9,503 bases of DNA, taken from positions 1 through 9,503 of the forward strand of contig DUUE01000205.1 of the NCBI GenBank assembly GCA_012841735.1, given 5' to 3'. The position numbers and the translations under genes are program-made. The notes under the pieces are model-generated. The model searched no databases, was not told the origin of the DNA, and was given only the letters and a program-made list of their open reading frames with translations. This DNA is from Bacillota bacterium. Its GTDB lineage: Bacteria; Bacillota; Dethiobacteria; Dethiobacterales; Dethiobacteraceae. Shown here one piece after another: positions 1 to 5,968 of the stretch (its first letter is position 1; each line of letters starts with the position of its first letter).

Positions 1-2
1 CC

Positions 3-95
3 CGCGGTTACGGTATTTTTGCCGAATGGATGGTGGAGGCGGCGGGCATTTTTACCGAAACTGCCGAATTTGAACCGGCACGGGCCGCCCTCTGA
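3..95 (+). CDS. spoIVB: C-terminal end of a SpoIVB-like sporulation peptidase (partial)
   Basis: Only the last 30 codons and a TGA stop are in the window. The frame starting at base 3 reads RGYGIFAEWMVEAAGIF and then an acidic tail ending in ARAAL. A GYGIF-[AI]-x-WM stretch near the end is, as I remember it, typical of SpoIVB, the S55-family serine peptidase secreted from the forespore that triggers sigma-K activation in the mother cell. Spo0A directly downstream supports this, since spoIVB-spo0A is a conserved pair in Bacillus and many Clostridia. The catalytic and PDZ domains lie outside the window, so the assignment rests on this short tail plus context. A terminator follows 9 bases after the stop. 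Confidence 0.7.
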   Translation, partial: RGYGIFAEWMVEAAGIFTETAEFEPARAAL

Positions 96-104
96 TTTTA
101 CAGG

Positions 105-129
105 AAAACACCCGCCCAGGGTGTTTTTT
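105..129 (+). terminator. Intrinsic terminator after the spoIVB-like gene
   Basis: A perfect 9-bp stem (AAAACACCC at 105-113 pairing with GGGTGTTTT at 119-127) encloses the 5-base loop GCCCA. The 3' arm runs into a tract of six T's. It sits just after the upstream stop codon and before the spo0A promoter, so spo0A should be transcribed mainly from its own promoter. Confidence 0.85.
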
Positions 130-182
130 CCTTTTCTTTCATGGAGGACTAAAAATTCTTTATGTTTTTTCCGGTCAAAGGA

Positions 183-211
183 AAAGGAATATCTTTCCGG
201 ATGTCGAATAA
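183..211 (+). promoter_or_regulatory. Sigma-H-type promoter of spo0A
   Basis: AAAGGAATA at 183-191 fits the sigma-H -35 consensus RnAGGAwWW at every position. After an 11-base spacer, GTCGAATAA at 203-211 fits the -10 consensus RnnGAATww at every position. Transcription should begin near 216-218, about 46-48 bases before the start codon. In B. subtilis the sporulation promoter (Ps) of spo0A also uses sigma-H, so role and position agree. No convincing sigma-A promoter was seen in 130-263. Confidence 0.8.
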
Positions 212-218
212 TTCGAGC
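202..218 (+). promoter_or_regulatory. 0A box / palindromic operator over the spo0A -10 element
   Basis: TGTCGAA at 202-208 is the exact complement of the Spo0A binding core TTCGACA. It forms a perfect inverted repeat, TCGAA-TAA-TTCGA (204-216), with a weaker second half-site, TTCGAGC at 212-218 (5 of 7 to the core). The site overlaps the sigma-H -10 element. Autoregulation of spo0A through 0A boxes is established in B. subtilis. Overlap with the -10 would favour repression here, which is an inference from position only. Confidence 0.6.
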
Positions 219-263
219 TGGAAGAAAAAATCATTATGGTAAGATTCAGGAGGAGATAAGGGG

Positions 264-1031
264 ATGCTAAAAGTTTTTGTTGCCGACGACAACAGAGAAT
301 TTAGCGATTTGCTGGTGGAATATCTGGAGCAGCAGCCGGACATTGATATTGTCGGGAAGGCGTACAACGGCAGGGAAACATTGGAGCTGATTGCGGATAA
401 TCCGCCCGATGTCCTTTTGCTGGACATTATTATGCCCCACCTGGACGGCCTTGGTGTGCTTGAAGAGTTGAACAGGATGGGTGACAAGCCAAAAGTAATT
501 ATGCTGACGGCGTTCGGACAGGAGGATATTACGCGCAAAGCGGTGGAGCTGGGGGCATCCTATTACATTCTGAAACCTTTTAATATGGATGTTTTGGTGG
601 ATAGAATCCGCCTGTTGGGAGACAGGGAAAAAACAGCTCCGACTGTTACCACGCTGTCGCGCCCGGCAAAAAAATCCAGCCTGGAGGCAGATGTCACCAA
701 TATTATTCATGAAATTGGCATCCCTGCCCATATTAAAGGTTACCATTACCTGCGTGAAGCAATCATGATGGTGGTGGAAGAGGTGGACATGCTGGGGTCC
801 GTCACCAAGGTCCTTTACCCCCGCATCGCAGAAAAATTCGACACAACCAGTTCCCGGGTGGAAAGGGCAATCCGGCACGCCATTGAAGTTGCCTGGTCAC
901 GCAATAATATTGATACCATCAGGAAATTTTTCGGCTATACGGTCAATACGGAAAGGGGCAAACCGACAAACTCTGAATTTATAGCCCTGGTTGCCGACCG
1001 CCTGCGCCTGTACGGCAGAGCCGCGCATTAA
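264..1031 (+). CDS. spo0A: Sporulation master response regulator Spo0A
   Basis: This 255-residue protein is full length for the family. It is the cytoplasmic transcription factor that commits cells to sporulation once phosphorylated by the phosphorelay or by kinases. Residues 1-120 form a receiver domain with acidic pocket D8/D9, phospho-acceptor D54 (LLLDIIMP), T82 and K104 (ILKPFN). After a linker, residues 142-255 form the Spo0A effector domain. Its recognition-helix motif SSRVERAIRHAIEVAW spans 196-211, and the conserved GKPTNSEFIA spans 232-241. ATG 264 is preceded by AGGAGGAG at 248-255, a strong ribosome binding site at normal spacing. The gene stands alone between two terminators and has a sigma-H-type promoter with a 0A box, which points to autoregulation. 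The wobble positions look less GC-rich than in the steA block downstream. Confidence 0.98.
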   Translation: MLKVFVADDNREFSDLLVEYLEQQPDIDIVGKAYNGRETLELIADNPPDVLLLDIIMPHLDGLGVLEELNRMGDKPKVIMLTAFGQEDITRKAVELGASYYILKPFNMDVLVDRIRLLGDREKTAPTVTTLSRPAKKSSLEADVTNIIHEIGIPAHIKGYHYLREAIMMVVEEVDMLGSVTKVLYPRIAEKFDTTSSRVERAIRHAIEVAWSRNNIDTIRKFFGYTVNTERGKPTNSEFIALVADRLRLYGRAAH

Positions 1032-1060
1032 TTTACCAGTCATTATTCTTTTCCCAGATC

Positions 1061-1102
1061 CTGCCTGCCGGGGAAGAGTCCTTCCCGGCAGGCAGTTTTT
1101 TT
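1061..1102 (+). terminator. Intrinsic terminator after spo0A
   Basis: CTGCCTGCCGGGGAAG (1061-1076) pairs with CTTCCCGGCAGGCAG (1081-1095) with one bulged G, leaving a 4-base loop. Seven T's follow at 1096-1102. It starts 29 bases after the spo0A stop and separates spo0A from the steA operon. The rest of the gap to 1168 holds no clear promoter: TTTACA at 1119-1124 could be a -35 but has no well-spaced -10. Confidence 0.93.
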
Positions 1103-1168
1103 ATGTAAAGATGTTTAATTTACAGCGCGATTAACATACTAGAAGAAAAAGGACAGGATGGAAAGCGG

Positions 1169-2305
1169 ATGCGGTTGTCTTTTGCCTCGGCAGAGATAAA
1201 GGGGCCGGCCCGGGCGGGACGGCGGACAAAAACGCTGGCGGAGCGCCTGGAGCCGGGCGATATTGCCATTATTGACCACCGGGACCTGGACGAGCTGGCG
1301 GCCCGTTCCCTGGCGGACCGCAGGGTAAAAGCGGTTATTAACGCAGCTGCTTCCATTTCCGGCAAGTACCCCAACAACGGCCCCCAGGTTTTGTGGCAGG
1401 CCGGGATTTTTCACCTGGACCTGGCGGGGGACGGGCTTTTTGCCGCTGTCCGGGACGGCGACCGGCTGACGGTGCGCGGGAATGAAATCTGGCGCAACAA
1501 TGAACTGCTGGCAACGGGACGGGTGGTGGACGGCGAGCTGATTGCGGAGCAAATGCGCCTGGCGGAAAAAAACCTGGACAGCCTGCTGGGAGCCTTTGTG
1601 CAGAATACGCTGGATTATGCGCTGCGGGAGAAGGAGCTGATTCTGGGGGGCCTGGAGTTTCCCCGGCTGAATACGTCCTTTGCCGGCCGTCATGCGCTGG
1701 TGGTGGTGCGCGGCAAATCCTACAGGGAAGACCTGCGGGCAATCAAGCACTACCTGGATGAAATCAAACCCGTCCTGGTGGCGGTGGACGGCGGGGCGGA
1801 CGCTCTCCTGGAATACGGCTACATCCCGGACCTGCTGGTGGGCGACATGGACAGTGTCAGTGACGCCGCTTTATGCAGGGCACGGGAAAGGGTGGTCCAC
1901 GCCTACCCGGACGGATACGCCCCCGGGATGGAAAGAATCCGGCGCCTGGGGCTGGACGCCAGGGTGATGCGGGCGCCGGGCACCAGCGAGGATATTGCCC
2001 TGCTCCTTGCTTATGAAGGCGGCGCCCGGCTCATTGCGGCGGTGGGCACGCACTCCAATATGATTGATTTTCTGGAAAAGGGCCGCAAAGGGATGGCCAG
2101 CACTTTTCTGGTACGGCTGAAAGTGGGGAACAGGCTGGTTGACGCGCGGGGCGTGAGCCAGCTGTACCGCCACCGTGTTTCCGGGCGCTCCCTGCTTCTT
2201 TTGACGCTGGCCGCAGGCATTCCCGCCCTGGTCATGGCCTGTGCCAACCCCACTGTCCGGCACCTTTTCCGCCTGCTGGCCCTGCGTGTACGTCTGGCTT
2301 TATAA
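1169..2305 (+). CDS. steA: SteA-like cytokinetic ring protein (thiamin pyrophosphokinase-like fold)
   Basis: The protein has 378 residues. The N-terminal half (about 1-165) is the SteA-specific region, with NAAASISGKYPNNGP at 58-72. The middle, about 175-335, resembles the catalytic domain of thiamin pyrophosphokinase, with VAVDGGADALLEYG at 204-217 and the acidic GDMDSVSD at 225-232. A single membrane helix follows at about 340-358 (SLLLLTLAAGIPALVMA), then a basic tail that should lie on the other side of the membrane. In Corynebacterium glutamicum, SteA and SteB localise to the septum and affect cell separation; the role in Firmicutes is inferred from that. Whether the kinase-like fold binds a nucleotide or thiamin is unknown, and such genes are often mis-annotated as thiamin pyrophosphokinase. 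ATG 1169 has only a weak ribosome binding site (AGGATGG, 1155-1161). The TAA stop lies inside the ribosome binding site of the next gene, suggesting translational coupling. Confidence 0.9.
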   Translation: MRLSFASAEIKGPARAGRRTKTLAERLEPGDIAIIDHRDLDELAARSLADRRVKAVINAAASISGKYPNNGPQVLWQAGIFHLDLAGDGLFAAVRDGDRLTVRGNEIWRNNELLATGRVVDGELIAEQMRLAEKNLDSLLGAFVQNTLDYALREKELILGGLEFPRLNTSFAGRHALVVVRGKSYREDLRAIKHYLDEIKPVLVAVDGGADALLEYGYIPDLLVGDMDSVSDAALCRARERVVHAYPDGYAPGMERIRRLGLDARVMRAPGTSEDIALLLAYEGGARLIAAVGTHSNMIDFLEKGRKGMASTFLVRLKVGNRLVDARGVSQLYRHRVSGRSLLLLTLAAGIPALVMACANPTVRHLFRLLALRVRLAL

Positions 2306-2315
2306 GGAGGTCCCT

Positions 2316-3131
2316 ATGCTGCGCCTGCGCGACCATATTATCTCCCTGGTGGCAGTGTTTCTTGCCCTGGCCCTGGGGATTTTAATCGGCACCGGTTTCA
2401 GCGAGGATATGCTGGTGACACAGCAGCGCCTGCTGATTGACCGCCTGATGCTGGAATTCAGCGACCTGCGGGCGGAGCAGCACCGGCTGGAGGCACAAAT
2501 CCAGGAACAGAAACGCGACCTGAATTTATGGGAACAGTACCGGGAAGCCCTGTACGACATGCAGGTTCCCGGCAGCCTGGCCGGGCGGAAACTGGCCCTG
2601 GTCTGCCACGCAGCGGAGCTGCCGGAGACGGTACTGACACTGCTGGCGGATGCGGGGGCGGAACCGGTGGCCGTGCTGCGGGTGGCGGAAAAAAGAGCAG
2701 GGGGGCAGGCCGCCGCCGGCCTGGGACGGGCGGTCTGCAGCCTGCTTGCCGCCGGTGAGGCGGAGGGGCAGGCGCAAATGTTGCAGGAATTGCAGCAGGA
2801 CGGCCGGCTTTCCCCGGAGCTGCTTTTGCCGGAGCGGGCGGATACCATGCTGCTTTTTCTGGGTGAAAAAGAGCGGGTGGACACGGTTTTTGTGCAGGAA
2901 TTGGCGGCTGCGGCCGCGGACTGCGGTCTCCCCCTGGTGGGCCTGGAAAACAGCGGGGTAAAAAAATCGGCCCTGGAAACAGTGAAGGCTGCCGGCATGT
3001 CCACCATTGACAACGCGGAAACTGTCTTTGGCCAGTTTTCCCTGCTGGCCGTGCTGCAGGGAGTGCCGGGCAATTACGGGATAAAAGCCGGCGCCGATGC
3101 CTTTCTGCCCGTCTTCAGGGAGGTGCCGTAA
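2316..3131 (+). CDS. steB: SteB/MctB-like membrane-anchored coiled-coil protein
   Basis: The protein has 271 residues. It opens with one membrane helix (residues about 7-27, HIISLVAVFLALALGILIG), followed by a Glu/Gln/Arg-rich coiled coil at about 34-78. An alpha/beta region comes next, and a C-terminal signature GNYGIKAGADAFLP at 252-265. This is the layout of the MctB family, whose members are often labelled 'copper transporter'. One helix is not a transporter architecture, and the position directly after steA makes a SteB-like partner in cell division the better reading. ATG 2316 was chosen because the textbook site TAAGGAGG lies 6 bases before it (2303-2310). The in-frame ATG at 2241 is inside steA and would add 25 residues ahead of the membrane helix. 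The TAA overlaps the next ATG (TAATG), so translation is probably coupled. Confidence 0.85.
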   Translation: MLRLRDHIISLVAVFLALALGILIGTGFSEDMLVTQQRLLIDRLMLEFSDLRAEQHRLEAQIQEQKRDLNLWEQYREALYDMQVPGSLAGRKLALVCHAAELPETVLTLLADAGAEPVAVLRVAEKRAGGQAAAGLGRAVCSLLAAGEAEGQAQMLQELQQDGRLSPELLLPERADTMLLFLGEKERVDTVFVQELAAAAADCGLPLVGLENSGVKKSALETVKAAGMSTIDNAETVFGQFSLLAVLQGVPGNYGIKAGADAFLPVFREVP

Positions 3132-3805
3132 TGCTTGTTTCCGCCGTGATCCCGGCTTATAACGAGGAAAAAACAATTGCCGCCACCGTGTCGGCCCTGC
3201 AGTCTGTCAGCGCCGTCGGTGAAATTGTGGTGGTGGACGACGGTTCCCGTGACCTGACGGCGGAGAAGGCAAAGGCGGCGGGGGCAACAGTTGTCAGCCT
3301 GCCGCGCAATGCGGGCAAAGCCGGAGCTTTGGCCGCAGGGGTGAAACATGCCCGGGGGGACATTCTCTGTTTTGTGGATGCGGACCTGGGAGCTTCGGCC
3401 GCCGGGTTTGCCCGTTTAATCCCTCCCGTGGTCACAGGCGAGGCCGATATGGTCATTGCCGCCTTCCCGCCGGCCGCCCGCCGGGGCGGTTTCGGCCTGG
3501 TCAAAAACTTTGCCCGGGCGGCTATTCGCCTGGGCGGCGGTTTTGACAGCACAAGCCCCCTGTCCGGCCAGCGCGTCCTGCGGCGTGAAGTCTGGGAGCA
3601 GGCGGGGTGCGGCCTGCGGGGTTTTGGCGTGGAGGTGGGGCTGACAATCGGGAGCCTGCGGCGGGGATTTTGTGTCTGTGAAATAGCGGTGGAGATGACA
3701 CACCGGGAAACGGGGAGGAACCTGGCCGGCTTTTGGCACCGGGGACGCCAGTTGGCGGATGTGGTGAGGACGTGCGGTTATTTGTGGCTGAAGCAGAGGG
3801 AGTGA
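3131..3805 (+). CDS. Family 2 glycosyltransferase (GT-A fold)
   Basis: The 224-residue protein has the GT2 signatures in order: VIPAYNEEKTI at 6-16, the nucleotide-binding VVVDDGSRD at 33-41, LPRNAGKAGALAAG at 57-70, and the metal-binding FVDADLG at 81-87. Acceptor-side motifs SGQR (145-148) and GFGVEVGL (164-171) follow. It is shorter than many polyprenyl-phosphate glycosyltransferases and has no clear membrane helix, so it is probably cytoplasmic or peripheral. The family transfers sugars from nucleotide donors, often to polyprenyl phosphate; donor and acceptor cannot be read from the sequence. Its start overlaps the steB stop, with AGGGAGGTG at 3117-3125 as ribosome binding site. Placement between steB and an MraY-like gene suggests a shared lipid-linked envelope glycan, which is an inference. 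Confidence 0.9.
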   Translation: MLVSAVIPAYNEEKTIAATVSALQSVSAVGEIVVVDDGSRDLTAEKAKAAGATVVSLPRNAGKAGALAAGVKHARGDILCFVDADLGASAAGFARLIPPVVTGEADMVIAAFPPAARRGGFGLVKNFARAAIRLGGGFDSTSPLSGQRVLRREVWEQAGCGLRGFGVEVGLTIGSLRRGFCVCEIAVEMTHRETGRNLAGFWHRGRQLADVVRTCGYLWLKQRE

Positions 3806-3810
3806 AAATC

Positions 3811-4638
3811 ATGGCGCAATTTTTATATCTTGTCATCAGCCTGGCGGACGCCTTGCTTGCGGCGCCCCTGTGGGCGGAGCTGGCATGTCTTGCCGGTCAC
3901 CTGGCGCCCAACTACCGCGGGAAAGCAATCCCGCAAAGTATGGGGACGATCTTCCTGCCGGTTTTTCTGCCGGCGGCGGCCTGGGCCCATGCCACGGAAC
4001 TGCTGGCGCCTCACATGTTATGGCGCACCCTGCTGATTGTTTTTGCTTTCGGCCTGCTCGGCCTGGCGGATGATATCTGGGGCAACCCGCGCGCCAAAGG
4101 TTTTAGCGGCCATTTTACCCGGCTCCTCCGGGAGGGCAGTGTTACCACCGGGCTGCTCAAGGCTGTGGCCGGTTATTTTGCCGCGCTGGCAGCCGTAAGC
4201 GGCCTGCCCGCTTTTTTCCCGCTGCCATTCCTGCGGGCGGCGCTCGTGGCTTTGTCCGCCAACCTGTTAAATCTGCTGGATTTGCGGCCCGGCCGCTCCC
4301 TGAAAGCTTTTTTTCTCCTGGCCCTGCTGCTGGTGCTGCTTGTGCCAAAGGATGCGGGAGCGCTTCTGCTGCTGCCCTTTTTACTGGCGGCTTTTATCCT
4401 CTTCCCCCGCGATCTTGCCGGCGGCGGCATGCTGGGCGATGCGGGCGCCAATGTGCTGGGCGCCGTGCTGGGCCTTTATGCGGTGCTGTTCGGCGGCAAT
4501 CTGCTCCAGCTTGCCTCCCTGGCCATCCTGGCGGTGGTACACGTCCTGACAGAGAAGGTATCACTGTCCGCCGTGATTGACAGGCAGCCGCTTTTGCGTT
4601 TCCTGGATCATTTGGGGCGCACCGGGCAGGCGGAATAA
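3811..4638 (+). CDS. Divergent MraY/WecA-like polyprenyl-phosphate sugar-1-phosphate transferase
   Basis: The protein has 275 residues and about eight to ten hydrophobic segments, so it is an integral membrane protein. Family landmarks are present in order: NYRGKAIPQSMG at 34-45 (MraY-type first cytoplasmic loop), GLADDIWGN at 84-92 (the Asp-Asp pair), NLLNLLDLRPGR at 151-162 and GGMLGDAGANVLG at 205-217. MraY and WecA transfer a sugar 1-phosphate from UDP-sugar to undecaprenyl phosphate. Here the usual N-x-x-D-G-x-D-G segment reads NLLDLRPGR, and the C-terminal His-rich loop is replaced by VIDRQPLLRFLDHLGR (255-270). Either the substrate differs or activity is altered. The protein is also shorter than typical MraY (about 320-360). 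The start at ATG 3811 is 5 bases after the preceding stop; the in-frame ATG at 3733 lies inside the glycosyltransferase gene. The ribosome binding site is modest (GAGGGA, 3796-3801), so coupling is likely. Confidence 0.8.
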   Translation: MAQFLYLVISLADALLAAPLWAELACLAGHLAPNYRGKAIPQSMGTIFLPVFLPAAAWAHATELLAPHMLWRTLLIVFAFGLLGLADDIWGNPRAKGFSGHFTRLLREGSVTTGLLKAVAGYFAALAAVSGLPAFFPLPFLRAALVALSANLLNLLDLRPGRSLKAFFLLALLLVLLVPKDAGALLLLPFLLAAFILFPRDLAGGGMLGDAGANVLGAVLGLYAVLFGGNLLQLASLAILAVVHVLTEKVSLSAVIDRQPLLRFLDHLGRTGQAE

Positions 4639-4691
4639 AGCGGCGGGAGGAATTACACACATGCCGGAGAAGAATAAAAGGATGGCGAATC

Positions 4692-5789
4692 ATGTATAGC
4701 AGTCGCACGGCGGAAGTCCTGGCTGTCCGCCCCCAGTCCGGGGCCTGCGAGGAACTGCTTGTCCGCCTGCGGGACGGACAGGCCAAAGCGCTTAACTATC
4801 TCCCCCTGACGGGTCCGGCCGCCGCGGGGGATCTTGTTGTGCTGAACACTACGGCCGTGGAACTGGGGCTGGGCAGCGGCGGCTACCATTTTGTGATTTT
4901 GAACCTGTCCCGGCCGGAACGGGACGGCAGCGGTGCCGGGCATATCATGAAACTGCGCTATACACCGCAGCAGGTAAAAGTCCTGGCGGTGGAGGAAGAG
5001 GCTTCCCCCTACCATGCTGTCATGAAAGAAGCCGCCGGCCTGGACGGCATGCCCGTCATTGTGGCCGAACTGCACAGCATGCTGGCGCCGCTGGCCCTGG
5101 CCCTGCAGGAAAAAAAGCCCGGCATCAGCCTGGCTTATGTGATGACGGACGGCGGGGCGCTGCCCGCCTTTCTCAGCCGGGCTGTTTCCGCTTTAAAAGA
5201 ACGGGGGCTGCTTGCCGGGGTTGTAACCTGCGGTCATGCTTTTGGCGGGGACCTGGAAGCTGTTACTGTCTACAGCGGCCTGCTGGCGGCAAAGCATGTC
5301 CTGCAGGCGGACGCCGCCATTGTCTGTATGGGGCCGGGGGTGGCGGGCACGGGGACGCCTTTCGGTTTTTCCGGCCTGGAAATGGGCGACAATCTGAACA
5401 GGGCCGGTTCCCTGCAGGGGCGGCCCATTGCCCTGCCGCGCATCAGCTTTGCGGACCCCCGCCGGCGCCACCGCGGGCTGTCCCATCATACACTGAGGGC
5501 GCTGGTGACTGCGGCCCTGGTGGCTGTGGACGTGCCCCTGCCGGTGCTGACGGGCGGGGAGGCCGACTATCTTTCCCGCCAGATTGCGGACTGCGGTCTT
5601 GCCCAGAAACACCGTCTTTACCGGTATGACAAGCTTACCCTGGACTGCCTCGGGCAGGATTACGCCCTTTGCCGGACCATGGGGCGCACACCGGCGGCGG
5701 ACCCGGCTTTTTTCCTGGCGGCGGTGGCCACCGCCGTGCATACGGCGGCCGTGCTGGACGGCAGTGTTACTGAATGCGCTGCCGGATAA
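4692..5789 (+). CDS. DUF3866 family protein
   Basis: The protein has 365 residues and no signal peptide or clear membrane helix. It matches my memory of the DUF3866 family through a series of glycine- and histidine-rich motifs: NTTAVELGLGSGGYHFV at 52-68, GHIMKLRYTP at 83-92, ELHSMLAP at 126-133, TCGHAFGGDLEAV at 179-191, MGPGVAGTGTPFGFSGLE at 213-230 and RRRHRGLSHHT at 257-267. No biochemical function is known to me. The conserved His, Asp and Gly clusters look like an active or metal/nucleotide site, but that is speculation. ATG 4692 places the N terminus where relatives start and has AAGGAT 8 bases upstream (4678-4683). A better ribosome binding site (GGGAGG, 4645-4650) serves a 12-codon ORF at 4661-4699 that overlaps this start. 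It is probably the last gene of the steA operon. Its final 23 bases overlap the convergent small gene. Confidence 0.85.
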   Translation: MYSSRTAEVLAVRPQSGACEELLVRLRDGQAKALNYLPLTGPAAAGDLVVLNTTAVELGLGSGGYHFVILNLSRPERDGSGAGHIMKLRYTPQQVKVLAVEEEASPYHAVMKEAAGLDGMPVIVAELHSMLAPLALALQEKKPGISLAYVMTDGGALPAFLSRAVSALKERGLLAGVVTCGHAFGGDLEAVTVYSGLLAAKHVLQADAAIVCMGPGVAGTGTPFGFSGLEMGDNLNRAGSLQGRPIALPRISFADPRRRHRGLSHHTLRALVTAALVAVDVPLPVLTGGEADYLSRQIADCGLAQKHRLYRYDKLTLDCLGQDYALCRTMGRTPAADPAFFLAAVATAVHTAAVLDGSVTECAAG

Positions 5790-5892
5790 ACTCGCCCAGT
5801 GTCAGGTTCGGCGGCAAGGTGCGTAAAAAACAGCGCAACTCCGCCACTGTACCGACAAATAGAAAACGGCCGGGTAAAGTGATTGTCTGCAT
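5767..5892 (-). CDS. Unrecognised 41-residue protein, probably sporulation-expressed
   Basis: On the minus strand an ATG at 5892-5890 opens a 41-codon frame ending in TAA at 5769-5767. GGGAGG lies 8 bases before the ATG (5906-5901), a strong ribosome binding site at ideal spacing, and a sigma-E-like promoter lies upstream (5954-5926). The product begins MQTITLPGRFLFVGTVAEL and continues with a basic/hydrophobic helix and LPPNLTLGEFIRQR near its end. It has no export signal or membrane helix. G or C occupies 26 of 41 wobble positions, roughly as expected for coding sequence here. I do not recognise the family. The gene converges on the DUF3866 gene and overlaps its end by 23 bases. Together these features explain a 179-base gap on the + strand that would otherwise be empty. 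Absence of homologues would be the main argument against it. Confidence 0.72.
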   Translation of the reverse strand: MQTITLPGRFLFVGTVAELRCFLRTLPPNLTLGEFIRQRIQ

Positions 5893-5925
5893 GCCTCAAT
5901 CCTCCCTGCACAGTACATCTGGTGC

Positions 5926-5954
5926 AGCTTATGGGGCGGGGTGAGAAAATATGC
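5926..5954 (-). promoter_or_regulatory. Sigma-E-type promoter of the 41-codon gene
   Basis: Reading the minus strand, GCATATT (5954-5948) matches the sigma-E -35 consensus KMATATT at 7 of 7. After a 14-base spacer, CATAAGCT (5933-5926) matches the -10 consensus CATACAHT at 6 of 8. Transcription would begin near 5919, giving a leader of about 27 bases with the ribosome binding site. The promoter lies directly upstream of nudF on the opposite strand. Sigma-K has a similar -10 but no suitable AC -35 is at the right distance. Confidence 0.62.
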
Positions 5955-5968
5955 CTGGGAGGTGCAAG

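Noticed and set aside
836..843. TTCGACAC, a 0A-box match inside spo0A
   Set aside because: It falls on conserved Phe-Asp-Thr codons of the effector domain, far from any promoter.
1114..1142. Sigma-E or sigma-A promoter before steA
   Set aside because: TTTAATT matches the sigma-E -35 at only 4 of 7, and TTTACA lacks a correctly spaced -10.
2241..2315. Upstream in-frame start for the SteB-like gene
   Set aside because: It lies inside steA without a ribosome binding site, whereas ATG 2316 has TAAGGAGG at ideal spacing and puts the membrane helix at the N terminus.
5720..5735. Perfect 16-base palindrome GGCGGTGGCCACCGCC as a terminator for the minus-strand gene
   Set aside because: It has no loop and is followed on the minus strand by an A-rich rather than T-rich stretch; it is likely a by-product of Ala/Val/Thr codons in the DUF3866 gene.
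5815..5860. Cobalamin-riboswitch-like string (GGTG ... CTCCGCCACTGTA) on the + strand
   Set aside because: The CCGCCACTGT core is suggestive, but the flanking conserved blocks are missing, no cobalamin gene follows, and the stretch is better explained as codons of the minus-strand 41-codon gene.
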